Source: Paraniabella ginsengisoli (GTDB lineage: Bacteria; Bacteroidota; Bacteroidia; Chitinophagales; Chitinophagaceae). Taken from it: a stretch of 64,000 nt of DNA. Each line of letters begins with the position of its first letter. Within the stretch, counting starts at the first letter, position 1. The stretch is from positions 992,001 to 1,056,000 of the forward strand of contig NZ_JAKWBL010000004.1 of assembly GCF_022513635.1 (NCBI RefSeq), written 5' to 3'. Position numbers and translations under genes: made by a program. Shown piece by piece: positions 1 to 7,735 of this stretch. Under the pieces are notes generated by a model, which saw nothing but the letters and a program-made list of their open reading frames with translations, did not search any database and was not told the origin of the DNA.

Positions 1-468
1 CCGAATAGTTCTTTTCTAAATGAATTAATTCGAGACTGACATATTTTGAAAAATCTTGCTTTGAAGATTGCTGAATTAATTGCTGCGCCTTAGCTGGCGG
101 AATAGTGTAGTTTTTATTTCTACCTACTACAAATAGCGCATTTTTGGAAGACACATATTGTATACTATTAATCCGGTACTTTTTCTTTTTGTACTTGTGC
201 AAAAAGTTGCCCTGCTTATCAAAAATGAATAATGCATTTGATGCATTGTCCAGAAAATAAAATGATAAGGTGTAACAACGAAATCCTGGATATTATTAAA
301 ATAACTGGCTTTTGTTGTTTCTAACGGTATAAGTTCTGCATCCGCAAAAAGAACGGATGCTTTAGCACCGGGGGCATTGTCTGGATTGAGATAGAGTGCA
401 TTATCCTGAGCCTTTATCAATAGAGGGGACAGTAGTAAAAGACAACTGAACCAGTTCAATAATCTCAT
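1..468 (-). CDS. Secreted 6-bladed beta-propeller protein, 5' part (runs off left edge, frameshifted)
   Basis: The gene starts at 468 with a clear signal peptide (hydrophobic core LLLLSPLL, cleavage near KAQ). The phrase IPLETT followed by NIQDFVV is typical of the Bacteroidota 6-bladed beta-propeller family (DUF5128-like), usually an envelope protein of unknown ligand. The frame breaks at about 257 (LDN is displaced by FWTM). With one added base the frame continues through FIFDKQGNFLHKY, a propeller strand pattern, and stays open to position 1, so the C-terminal blades lie outside the window. The family assignment rests on the N-terminal motif and the strand pattern; the function is unknown. 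It is divergent from the NUDIX-type regulator. Confidence 0.7.
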
Positions 469-608
469 AAGCTATTTTGGAAACAAAATAAACTATCTTT
501 TTACTTCTACGAAAGTTTCGTATTTCTTTAACTTATATTTAGGAAATAAGAAAAACTGTTGTAAAATCACGACTGGGAATAAGGCTTAATTTAAAGCCCT
601 TTTTGGAG

Positions 609-639
609 TTGTAGCTTTAAAAAAATTACATTACGTTTG
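609..639 (+). promoter_or_regulatory. Bacteroidota-type promoter of the NUDIX regulator
   Basis: TTG at 609-611, 20 nt, then a perfect TACGTTTG at 632-639. This matches the known Bacteroidota -33/-7 consensus (TTG / TAnnTTTG). Transcription should begin near 643, downstream of the GTG at 639. That rules out the longer reading frame and selects ATG 660 as the start codon. Confidence 0.7.
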
Positions 640-659
640 TGTATATCGAACACAGTGTA

Positions 660-1376
660 ATGACTATGACGAATCATTTGAATTTAAAAAGTGCAGCAGC
701 CGAAAAAAGCAGTCATCCGGAATATTTTAATATTGCGGTGTCGGTAGATTGCGTGATTTTTGGTTACGAAGGAAAAGAGTTAAAGGTGTTGCTAATCAAA
801 TCTGATTTTGAAGAATTTTCAGATTTATATTCTTTATTAGGAGATCTGGTTAAACCCGATGAAGATCTTGATGCAGCTTCTTATCGTGTATTGAGAGAGC
901 GTACCGGCCTTGACGATGTTTTTTTGCAACAGGTCCATACATTTGGAGCTGTTGACCGGCACCCATCGGGACGGGTAGTAAGTACTGCATATTATTCGCT
1001 TGTAAATATTAACAGCCATAAATTAAATATCAATACCAACGATCTTCATTGGCATTCCATTAAAAGCATCAAGAAACTGGCTTTTGATCATAAAAAGATC
1101 CTTGATACTTGCGTACAAATGTTGCAGGAGCAAATTATGGATCATCCGGTTGTTCACAATCTTTTACCCGAAAAATTTTCCTTACGTGCTTTGCAGGAAT
1201 TATACGAGGCTATTTTGGGGACCTCGTTAGACAGGAGAAATTTCAGAAAGAAAATTGCATTGAAAAACTGGCTATCAGAATTAGACGAATTAGAGGAAGG
1301 TGTTACGCATCGACCTGGGAAACTTCATAAGTTTAAAACAAAACCGCTCAATCTTCTAAAAGGAATTAGTAAATGA
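660..1376 (+). CDS. NUDIX-domain transcriptional regulator (NrtR/AraR-like)
   Basis: This is a 238-residue protein with an N-terminal NUDIX fold and a C-terminal winged helix (from about residue 150; LPEKFSLRALQELYEAILG is the typical start of that domain). The NUDIX box at residues 61-84 is degenerate. It begins GDLVKPDEDLD and ends YRVLRERTGL, with the second E of the REUxEE core replaced by R and the R-E pair lost. This suggests a ligand-binding rather than hydrolysing domain, as in the NrtR family; Bacteroidota members control sugar catabolic genes, for example AraR. ATG 660 is chosen because the promoter ends at 639. No cognate sugar operon is adjacent on this strand, so the regulon is unknown. 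Confidence 0.85.
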   Translation: MTMTNHLNLKSAAAEKSSHPEYFNIAVSVDCVIFGYEGKELKVLLIKSDFEEFSDLYSLLGDLVKPDEDLDAASYRVLRERTGLDDVFLQQVHTFGAVDRHPSGRVVSTAYYSLVNINSHKLNINTNDLHWHSIKSIKKLAFDHKKILDTCVQMLQEQIMDHPVVHNLLPEKFSLRALQELYEAILGTSLDRRNFRKKIALKNWLSELDELEEGVTHRPGKLHKFKTKPLNLLKGISK

Positions 1377-1387
1377 GCATTTAAATA

Positions 1388-1925
1388 TTATCGAAAAATA
1401 TTAGCTAATTGTACATTAATGCTGCAATCATCCGGTAATTCAAAAGTGAAGTTAGAATTGAAATTTAGTAAACCATATTTTTCATCTGTAAGCTGATAGA
1501 TTTCTATGCTTTCTGTATCTATGTCAACAATGACATAATACTTTACTTTTTCCTGCTCATAAATTTGGTATTTTGTATTGCGATCTTTTAAGGCAGTAGA
1601 TGGTGACAAAATTTCTACAACTATTGAGGGCGCAAAATCCAGAAACTTTTTTTGATCTCTCCACATACCACTAATATATCGGGTATCAAAATAGTGTCTT
1701 CGCTTGTTTTATAATCTATCGGATCATAAGCGATACATGTGGTGCATTTTTTTCCTTTAAAGCTGAAGTAAATTCATATCTCAACTCTGCCGCAATTCTT
1801 TGATGTCTGGGCATGGGTGAAGGGCTCATAGCATAAGGAATGCCATCAATCAGCTCCCATTTGCCTTCCCAAAGAACCCAGTCTTCGTAAGTGTAATGCG
1901 GTAATAGTTTATTAACGCTGCTCAT
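1388..1925 (-). CDS. Uma2-family (DUF820) PD-(D/E)xK nuclease-like protein, frameshifted
   Basis: The N-terminal half from 1925 contains YEDWVLWEGKWELIDGIPY, typical of Uma2 proteins. The C-terminal half contains VVEILSPSTALKDRNTK and YYVIVDIDTESIEIY, the conserved core with the catalytic E and K. Two single-base lesions separate them, near 1735 and in an A/T run near 1650. Repairing both joins the halves through YDPIDYK and IPDILVVC into one protein of about 178 residues, the usual length. The family has a restriction-endonuclease-like fold and is often amplified in genomes without a known role. There is no partner gene next to it. Confidence 0.8.
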
Positions 1926-2123
1926 AATTGTAGTTAAAGATACATTTTTATACTCCGCTTTCCTGAATTATCGACCAATACTTCAATTATTTATCAATCT
2001 AAAAAACAGTTTTGCTGCCTTTGTATTAATTTTCTGGTCAAAATTTTTACTGAAAATCAATTTATTACAAAGGTGTAGTAAAAAATATCCGCCATTTTTA
2101 TACTTTTCTTGAAATTACCTGCT

Positions 2124-2186
2124 TACTTTTGCACCCCCTTCTGATACAGCATCAGAATTCGGGGCCGGGGGATAGCCCGGTTTTTT
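2124..2186 (+). promoter_or_regulatory. Promoter and attenuator-like leader of rplM
   Basis: A perfect -7 box TACTTTTG lies at 2124-2131, so the RNA should start near 2135. The next bases form hairpin TTCTGAT-acagc-ATCAGAA (2139-2157). This is flanked by complementary C5 (2134-2138) and G4 (2161-2164) tracts. A second hairpin follows, CCGGG/CCCGG (2165-2180), with six T residues (2181-2186) only 23 nt before the rplM ATG. A terminator-shaped hairpin ahead of a ribosomal protein operon fits autoregulatory leader RNAs. The mechanism is inferred. Confidence 0.55.
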
Positions 2187-2209
2187 AATAATAAATTGAA
2201 TTTATAAAA

Positions 2210-2653
2210 ATGAGCAAACTACATTTCACCACGAAACATGCGAACGAGGCTACCGTGCAGCGTAACTGGTACGTTGTGGACGGTACTAATCAAACCGTTG
2301 GTCGTATGTGTTCCCGTATTGCCGCTATTTTACGCGGAAAAAACAAAGCGTATTATACGCCACACGTGGACACAGGAGATTACATCATCGTTATCAATTG
2401 CGAAAAAGTAAAATTGAGCGGTAACAAAATGGATCAGAAAGTTTACGACACATTTAGCGGATATCCCGGTGGACGTAAAGAAGAACTGGCAACCGATTTA
2501 CAAAAGCGCCGCCCGGAAGTGATTATTGAAAGAGCGGTAAAAGGTATGTTACCTAAAAACCGTTTAGGCCGTAAAATGTACAAAAAACTTTTTGTATATG
2601 TAGGTAGTAATCACCCACACACTGCACAACAAGCAAAGGAATTAAAATTTTAA
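2210..2653 (+). CDS. rplM: 50S ribosomal protein L13
   Basis: Intact 147-residue L13, an early-assembling protein of the large subunit that binds 23S rRNA. Diagnostic segments are WYVVDG with VGRMCSRIA near the N-terminus, YYTPHVDTGDYIIVIN, and the C-terminal VKGMLPKNRLGRKM. It is the first gene of the usual rplM-rpsI pair, followed here by rpsB and tsf as in many Bacteroidota. The spacer to rpsI (88 nt) is filled by a degenerate AGTAT word repeat and its complement. Expression is probably controlled by the hairpin leader just upstream. Confidence 0.98.
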   Translation: MSKLHFTTKHANEATVQRNWYVVDGTNQTVGRMCSRIAAILRGKNKAYYTPHVDTGDYIIVINCEKVKLSGNKMDQKVYDTFSGYPGGRKEELATDLQKRRPEVIIERAVKGMLPKNRLGRKMYKKLFVYVGSNHPHTAQQAKELKF

Positions 2654-2741
2654 AATTTAGTATAAAGTATGCAGTATTAAGTATTCAGACATTTTTTTTC
2701 CTGTCTTCATACTAATTTCTAAGTACTAAAATCTTCAATAA
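2654..2741 (+). repeat. Word-repeat spacer rplM/rpsI
   Basis: The spacer repeats AGTAT/AAGTAT words on one side and their complement (ATACT, AGTACT) on the other around a T8 run. It forms an imperfect inverted repeat. It has no coding potential and could form a weak hairpin in the mRNA. Confidence 0.5.
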
Positions 2742-3131
2742 ATGGAAAAACAAACAAAAGCAGTTGGCCGCCGTAAAGAAGCAGTTACCCGAATTTTCAT
2801 CACAAAGGGTACCGGTGCCATTACTGTAAACGATAAAGATTATAAAAACTACTTTTCATTGGTTTATCTTCAAAATCAGGTAGATCGGCCTTTAAAAACT
2901 GTAGAAGTTGCAGACAAATATGATGTAAAGATCAACGCTGTTGGCGGCGGTGTTAAAGGCCAGGCAGAAGCTGCCATGCTGGGTATTGCCCGTGCTTTGA
3001 TAGATATTAATCCTGAATTTCGCCCAGCTTTAAAAGCTGCTGGTTTATTGAAGCGTGATCCACGTTCGGTAGAGCGTAAGAAATTTGGTCACAAAAAAGC
3101 TAGAAAAAGCTACCAGTTCTCTAAACGTTAA
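2742..3131 (+). CDS. rpsI: 30S ribosomal protein S9
   Basis: Intact 129-residue S9. It contains the family core AVGRRKEAVTRI at the N-terminus, GGGVKGQAEAAMLGIARAL in the middle and the C-terminal RSVERKKFGHKKARKSYQFSKR. The terminal S-K-R tail reaches the P-site tRNA in the small subunit. It lies 88 nt after rplM and 92 nt before rpsB on the same strand and is probably co-transcribed with them. Confidence 0.98.
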   Translation: MEKQTKAVGRRKEAVTRIFITKGTGAITVNDKDYKNYFSLVYLQNQVDRPLKTVEVADKYDVKINAVGGGVKGQAEAAMLGIARALIDINPEFRPALKAAGLLKRDPRSVERKKFGHKKARKSYQFSKR

Positions 3132-3223
3132 AAAGAAATTTGGGATTTGGCATTTGATATTTGAAATTATCTTTTGCCAGATCTTAATATCAAATTATAA
3201 ATATCAAATTTCAAATCCTCATA
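3132..3223 (+). repeat. ATTTGATATTTG word-repeat spacer rpsI/rpsB
   Basis: The 92-nt gap is built from repeats of GATTTG/ATTTGATATTTG followed by their complement (AATATCAAATT, ATATCAAATTTCAAATCC). This gives a long imperfect inverted repeat. It is one of several spacers in the window made of short repeated words. Confidence 0.5.
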
Positions 3224-4125
3224 ATGGAAAATAACAATACATCATTACAACAGCAGCTTCTGGAAGCAGGCGTACATTTCGGTCACCTGAAGAAGAAATG
3301 GAACCCTAAAATGTTGCCTTACATTTTTGCTGAAAAAAAGGTATCCACATTATTGATCTTAACAAAACTGTTGAATGCCTGCAGGAAACTGCAGCAGCTA
3401 TGAAACAAATAGCGCGCAGCGGTAAAAAAATATTGTTTGTTGGTACTAAAAAACAAGCAAAAGATATCGTAACCGAAAGTGCTCAAAAAGTAGGTATGCC
3501 TTACGTTACCGAGCGTTGGTTAGGTGGTATGCTTACCAACTTCAATACCGTTCGTAAAAGCGTAAAGAAAATGCAGAGCATTGAAAAAATGCTGACTGAC
3601 GGTTCTTTCGACAGCATCACTAAAAAAGAGCGTCTTACTTTAACTCGCGATAAAGACAAAATGGAAAAAGTATTAGGTGGTATCGCTCAACTGGGCCGCG
3701 TACCTGCTGCTTTATTCATTGTTGATATTGGACACGAGCATATTGCATTAGCAGAATCAAAACGCCTTGGCATCAGCACCTTTGGTGTTGTAGATACAAA
3801 TGGCGATCCTAACAAAGTTGACTTTGCAATTCCTGCAAACGACGATGCAACAAAGTCTATCGCTATTATTGTAAACTACATTACCGCTGCAATTGAAGAA
3901 GGCCTTGCTGAAAGACAAGCGGCTAAAGACGAAGATGTAGAGGATAACTTTGCTGACGAAAACGAAAAGCAGGCTGCCAAAATTCAGGCTGAAGCTGAAG
4001 CTGAAGCAGGACGTGGCGGACGCGGACGTGGCGCAGGTCAAGGACAGGGCCAAGGCCAAGGTGGTCAGCGTAGAAGAAGCACTGGCGGTGGTGGCGGAGC
4101 AAGAAGCGGAGCACCAAGAAGATAA
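3224..4125 (+). CDS. rpsB: 30S ribosomal protein S2 with RGG-like C-terminal tail (one frameshift)
   Basis: The start is ATG 3224 ([16 protein letters not shown], then [14 protein letters not shown], a universal S2 motif). The frame breaks in an A7 run at 3333-3339; one added A restores [19 protein letters not shown] and joins the rest, giving about 300 residues. Core motifs include [14 protein letters not shown] and [19 protein letters not shown]. After the normal S2 end there is an extension of some 60 residues: an acidic part, AEAEAEAG repeats, then Gly/Arg/Gln-rich sequence ([17 protein letters not shown], final APRR). S2 binds S1 and the platform; the tail may add RNA affinity, but that is inference. 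Confidence 0.95.
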
Positions 4126-4140
4126 TTAATATAGTTGATA

Positions 4141-4191
4141 GTTCATGGTTGATCGTTCATTACTATGAACCATGAACTGTGAACTTTTTTT
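4141..4191 (+). terminator. Probable Rho-independent terminator after rpsB
   Basis: GTTCATGGTT (4141-4150) pairs perfectly with AACCATGAAC (4168-4177) across a 17-nt loop. A short second GTGAAC and a T7 run (4185-4191) follow. It would end the ribosomal-protein transcript before the long spacer to tsf. Confidence 0.55.
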
Positions 4192-4273
4192 ATTGTCCCG
4201 GCTGATGAACATATAGCATCTTCCTTGCGTCGCACACTTGTACTGCACAATATAACTGAACCTATATAAACGG
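4191..4273 (+). repeat. Dispersed 85-bp element, copy B
   Basis: This copy runs TATTGTCCCGGC, then GCATC, TTGCGTCGCACACTTGTACT, and ends AACTGAACCTATATAAACGG. It matches seven other intergenic copies (8703, 12990, 18920, 21292, 36656, 55576, 61512). It begins in the T-run of the rpsB terminator and here faces the 3' end of a gene. A fragment matching ATCGTCCCGATTAT lies inverted at about 4340-4365. Confidence 0.6.
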
Positions 4274-4282
4274 AAACGGTGA

Positions 4283-4315
4283 AGACCTCCGAGGTTTTAA
4301 AAACCTCGGAGGTCT
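4283..4315. repeat. Perfect 16-bp inverted repeat
   Basis: AGACCTCCGAGGTTTT, one A, then its exact complement AAAACCTCGGAGGTCT. It is a near-perfect palindrome in non-coding DNA between rpsB and tsf. No second copy is present in the window. Without a T-run it is more likely a mobile palindromic repeat than a terminator. Confidence 0.75.
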
Positions 4316-4490
4316 GATAAAAACAATCGAATATGTAGGATGGTCAATAATCGGGACGATGAAGTGAGTGACACAACGAAGCTGATTTATATTCTCAGAT
4401 CACTTCAAAATAATATTTAGCATAAAACATTATGATATATGTATTGAGACGAATCTCAAACCATAAATCATAAATCATAAATTTTTAATT

Positions 4491-5322
4491 ATGTCTACAG
4501 TAACAATTACAGCACAGGATATTAATAAGCTGCGCCAGGCTACTGGTGCAGGTATGTTAGATTGCCGCAAAGCACTTACGGAAACGAATGGTGACTTTGA
4601 AGCGGCCATCGATTGGTTACGCAAACAAGGCCAGAAAGTAGCTGCTAAACGTAGCGACCGTGAAGCAAAAGAAGGCGTTGTAATAGCGCAAACAACAGCT
4701 GATAACAAAACAGGTATTGTGGTATGTGTTAGTTGCGAAACTGATTTCGTATCTAAAAACGAAGACTTTGTTGCATTTAAAAAGCATTGCTGATGCAGCA
4801 ATCGAAAATAACGTAAACTCTGCTGAAGAATTGAATGAGGCTTCGGTTAATGGTGTTAAGATCTCTGAATTGATCAATGATAAGTTGGCTGCTATCGGTG
4901 AAAAAATCGGTATCACCAAGTTTGAAAAAATCAGCGCTCCTTATGTTGCGTCTTATATTCACGGTGCTTATCGCATCGGTGTTTTGGTTGGTTTAGACAA
5001 AGAAGCTGCCGAAGCTGGTAAAGACGTAGCGATGCAAATTGCAGCATTAAGCCCTGTAGCGGTAGATGCGGACAGCGTTCCTGCTGATGTAGTAGCTCGC
5101 GAAAAAGGGGTGATTATGGACATCATGAAAGAAGATCCTAAAATGGCTGGCAAACCTGAAGAAATGTTATCTAAAATTGCTGAAGGTAAGTTAGGTGCAT
5201 TCTTTAAAGAGCAAACTTTAACAGCACAGGCTTTTGTAAAAGATGGTGCTAAATCAGTTGGAGATTTCTTAAAAGAAAATGGCGTGAAGGTTACTGAGTT
5301 TAAAAGAGTAGCGTTAGGTTAA
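4491..5322 (+). CDS. tsf: Translation elongation factor Ts (one frameshift)
   Basis: ATG 4491 follows a CATAAAT repeat. The N-terminus has the UBA-like domain with the signature LRQATGAGMLDCRKALTE, followed by KNEDFVAF. The frame breaks at the A5 run 4779-4783; the other frame resumes KSIADAAIENN, so one fewer or two more A residues repair it. The rest reads through YIHGAYRIGVLVGLDKEA and ends LKENGVKVTEFKRVALG, giving about 277 residues. EF-Ts recharges EF-Tu with GTP. It normally directly follows rpsB; here the two are 365 bp apart, separated by a terminator and repeats. No typical promoter is obvious. Confidence 0.95.
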
Positions 5323-5346
5323 TTAAACCTTTCGATGATAAGTTTA

Positions 5347-5383
5347 AAAAAGCGCTTCAGTAATGGAGCGCTTTTTATTTTAG
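5347..5383. terminator. Bidirectional terminator between tsf and the convergent isomerase gene
   Basis: AAAAAGCGCT (5347-5356), a 10-nt loop and AGCGCTTTTT (5367-5376) form a perfect stem with T-rich flanks on both strands. It serves tsf on the plus strand and the gene ending at 5386 on the minus strand. Confidence 0.8.
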
Positions 5384-5385
5384 TC

Positions 5386-6331
5386 TTATTTTGTAATTAG
5401 TATTTGTTTTGCATAAGCAACACATTTGCTTACTTCTTTTACTGCGTCCGATCCTTCCGGGATCTTATATTCCAATTCGACAGATACAGGGATATCATAT
5501 TTCTTTTTCTTTAAAAGAAGCAGGATTTCTTTAATAGGCGTATCACCTTCTCCCCAAGGTATATTATCGCCGCCATTTTCTTTTGTTTTGCGGTCTTTCA
5601 TATGAAAAGAAGTGATCCTGTTGTGTTTTGCTTCGATCAACGCAAGTAGAGATTCTTTTGTATTAGCACCGCCTGCAGCAATATAATGTCCGCAATCAAG
5701 GTTGATAGAGTTGTATGGAGATTGCCTCAAAGCCACATCCCAACTGGTATCTGTAGCTTGCGTGTGCGTGTGGTAGCCTACGTATATTTTATGTTTGGAA
5801 GCGAATTGGCCCAGGCGTTTAGTGTGTTCAGCGTCTTTTGGTAACTCTAATGTAACAGATTTTGCGCCGAGTGTTTTTGCTGCTTTCATTACATAATCGA
5901 TTTCAGCATCCGTGCTTTTCATGGTAAGCGCATCCGGTTGTTTAAATGCATAAATACTTACTCCGGCTTTATCGAACATTTTTTTACTTCGCGGAATTTA
6001 TCCATACCAACTGATGCGCGCCATTCAGCCAATTGATTTTTGTCGGCTTTAGCAGGTTTCCCTGCGTATGTTTCTACCGCATCTCCCATCAGCTCAACTG
6101 CACTCACACCGCTGTTTACAATATATTTTAAGATTTGCTCAATGCCTCCAGGCATACTACGAAATGAATAAGTGATCGCGCCGATCTGCACGCCGGCAAA
6201 TTTTGAATTTGGCTTTTTTGAATAAAGTTTTTTGTCCAGCCATTTGGATTTGCAAGAATGAAACCTGCAGATGCGAAAGACATTTTTGCTAAAAAAGAGC
6301 GGCGGGAACAATCGTTACTATTTTTTGACAT
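5386..6331 (-). CDS. Tat-exported sugar phosphate isomerase/epimerase-like TIM-barrel protein (two frameshifts)
   Basis: The start at 6331 gives MSKNSNDCSRRSFLAK followed by a hydrophobic segment, a twin-arginine signal, so the protein is probably periplasmic. The mature part has the AP-endonuclease-2/xylose-isomerase-like TIM barrel: GAITYSFR, GVSAVELMGDAVE, VGYHTHTQ, NLDCGHYIAAGG, ITSFHMKDRK and the C-terminal VSVELEY. His, Asp and Glu residues in these strands are typical divalent-metal ligands. Lesions lie in T6 at 6228-6233 and T7 at 5979-5985; each is fixed by one base. Length is about 315 residues. The gene is 14 nt downstream of a small conserved gene and ends a minus-strand group with a PfkB kinase and an aldo/keto reductase. 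The substrate is unknown. Confidence 0.85.
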
Positions 6332-6345
6332 TTTGAGTTTTATTT

Positions 6346-6630
6346 TTAGAGGTATGAAGTTAGGAGGGATTCTATCTCTTCATCATAAGAATGATTGGGC
6401 ATTGCCACTCCGGCTCGCCGATACCAATAATTGGCATTCCATTCGTCGCCTTCCACGCGATGAAGATACGCATGCAAATGATCAAATTCTTTTTCGCCTT
6501 CATGCGCCTGTGCTATGTTGTGAGCCGCGACCCAATTGCCTTTTGCGGCATGCCACAAGCCTGTTTGTAATTCTGATAATGTTTCGGGCGGTTTGTTTTC
6601 TTGTAAAGATTGTTTAAAAGCCTGAACCAT
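6346..6630 (-). CDS. Small conserved protein, function unknown
   Basis: This 94-residue soluble protein begins MVQAFKQSL at 6630; an upstream in-frame ATG would add an unlikely hydrophobic leader. The segment GLWHAAKGNWVAAHNIAQ and then HLHAYLHRVEGDEWNANYWYRRAG resemble small helical proteins found widely in bacteria, often annotated only as hypothetical. The paired helices look TPR-like. It sits 14 nt upstream of the TIM-barrel gene and downstream of the PfkB kinase, so co-transcription is likely. No enzyme motif is visible. Confidence 0.75.
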   Translation of the reverse strand: MVQAFKQSLQENKPPETLSELQTGLWHAAKGNWVAAHNIAQAHEGEKEFDHLHAYLHRVEGDEWNANYWYRRAGVAMPNHSYDEEIESLLTSYL

Positions 6631-6685
6631 GATTTGTAGGATTTTTTGGATTATCAGGAAAATGATCAATTTTCAAGAGCTTGCC

Positions 6686-6720
6686 AATTCCCCCTGCGGG
6701 GGTTAGGGGGCTTTTTCAAC
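6686..6720. repeat. CCCCC/GGGGG palindromic repeat at the 3' end of the PfkB gene
   Basis: TTCCCCCTGCGGGGGTTAGG with a further GGGGGC belongs to a C-rich hairpin family also seen at 17908, 42717 and 26940. It overlaps the last codons of the kinase gene: its minus strand supplies the codons for K-A-P and the TAA stop. Confidence 0.6.
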
Positions 6721-7569
6721 CTGCTCTATCTCATATTTGGGGCATGCCCCTTTTTGCGAAGCAACAAATGCACCTATTTTGCAGGCAAACTCCAAAGCGG
6801 TTTCCGGACTTTCATTATGAATATGTTTTGATAAAAAGCCAGCCAGGAAAGCATCTCCGCTGCCAATGGTATCTGCAACCTTTACCTTAAATCCATCGTG
6901 ATAATAAAATTTATTTTGGAATAATAATGCTGCACCTGCTTCTCCTTTCGTAACGATGATAGTTGAAATGGCAAACTTCTCACTTAGTAACTGCACCTGT
7001 TTTGCAAAATCATTTTCTGTGCTGTACGATGCCGATATCATCGCCAACTCATGATTGTTCAACTTTAAAATATCGGCTTGTTGTAATAAATATTCTAGGG
7101 TGGAGCGTTCATAATGCGGTGGGCGTAAATTAATATCCACCACTTTTGTTTTAGCAGCTTCAAGCAGGGCATACAGACTTTTTCTGGAATGCCCATGGCG
7201 CGCTGCAAGACTGCCGCAAACAAAATAGTCTGCTCGCGAAACCTCGTCCAGTAAGGCTTTCGGGCTGTCAATAAAGTCCCAGGCAACCGGCTGAACAATA
7301 TCATATTCCATTTCGTTGCCTTTTTGCGTGGCTATAACAATGCCCGTCTGATGTTCTTCATCAACCTGAACAAGCTTTGTGTTTACTTGGCTGCTGTCTA
7401 AAAATTTCATCAGGTCGCTTCCATTTTCATCATTCCCTATCTTAGAAATAATAGCTGCGCTTTGTCCTAATCGGTTTAAATGATAACAGACATTCATGGG
7501 CGCACCACCCGGAACTTTTTCATTCGGCAACACATCCCAAAGTATTTCACCAAAGCAAATCGTATTCAT
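6703..7569 (-). CDS. PfkB-family carbohydrate kinase (fructokinase-like)
   Basis: Intact 288-residue ribokinase-fold kinase. GGAPMNVCYHLNRLG at 21-35 is the substrate/dimer region. The C-terminal PfkB signature DTIGSGDAFLAGFL at 233-246 holds the catalytic Asp239 and the anion hole. The N-terminus (CFGEILWDVLPNEKVPGGAP) matches the Bacteroidota fructokinase subgroup, which phosphorylates fructose with ATP. The last residues are encoded by the palindromic repeat at 6686-6720. The gene follows an aldo/keto reductase on the same strand, consistent with a sugar-use cluster, though the sugar itself cannot be told from sequence. Confidence 0.9.
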   Translation of the reverse strand: MNTICFGEILWDVLPNEKVPGGAPMNVCYHLNRLGQSAAIISKIGNDENGSDLMKFLDSSQVNTKLVQVDEEHQTGIVIATQKGNEMEYDIVQPVAWDFIDSPKALLDEVSRADYFVCGSLAARHGHSRKSLYALLEAAKTKVVDINLRPPHYERSTLEYLLQQADILKLNNHELAMISASYSTENDFAKQVQLLSEKFAISTIIVTKGEAGAALLFQNKFYYHDGFKVKVADTIGSGDAFLAGFLSKHIHNESPETALEFACKIGAFVASQKGACPKYEIEQVEKAP

Positions 7570-7584
7570 AGTTTTTGTTTTTAG

Positions 7585-7735
7585 AGAAGACCGAAAGTCG
7601 GGAGGTCAGAAAGACCGAAAGTTATTAAAAATACTTTGCTAAATCTTTCCGACCTACACAGACTTCCCGTCTTCCGGACTTATGCGGACTTCCTGACTTA
7701 TACCGTCTTCCCGACTTTCTGACTTTCCAAATCAA
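7585..7735. repeat. GACTTTC/GAAAGTC word-repeat tract
   Basis: The tract repeats variants of GACCGAAAGTCGGGAGGTCA on the left and CGGACTT/CCTGACTT/CCGACTTTCTGACTTTCC on the right, forming a long imperfect inverted repeat between the PfkB and aldo/keto reductase genes. It extends into the reductase gene and supplies its last codons. A related tract is at 10450-10545. Confidence 0.65.

Noticed and set aside
639-659. GTG 639 as start of the NUDIX regulator
   Set aside because: The GTG overlaps the last base of the -7 box and would lie upstream of the predicted transcription start.
6258-6617. A plus-strand reading frame of about 119 codons opposite the small protein and isomerase genes
   Set aside because: It has no recognisable motif, spans two real genes on the other strand and begins in the middle of one.
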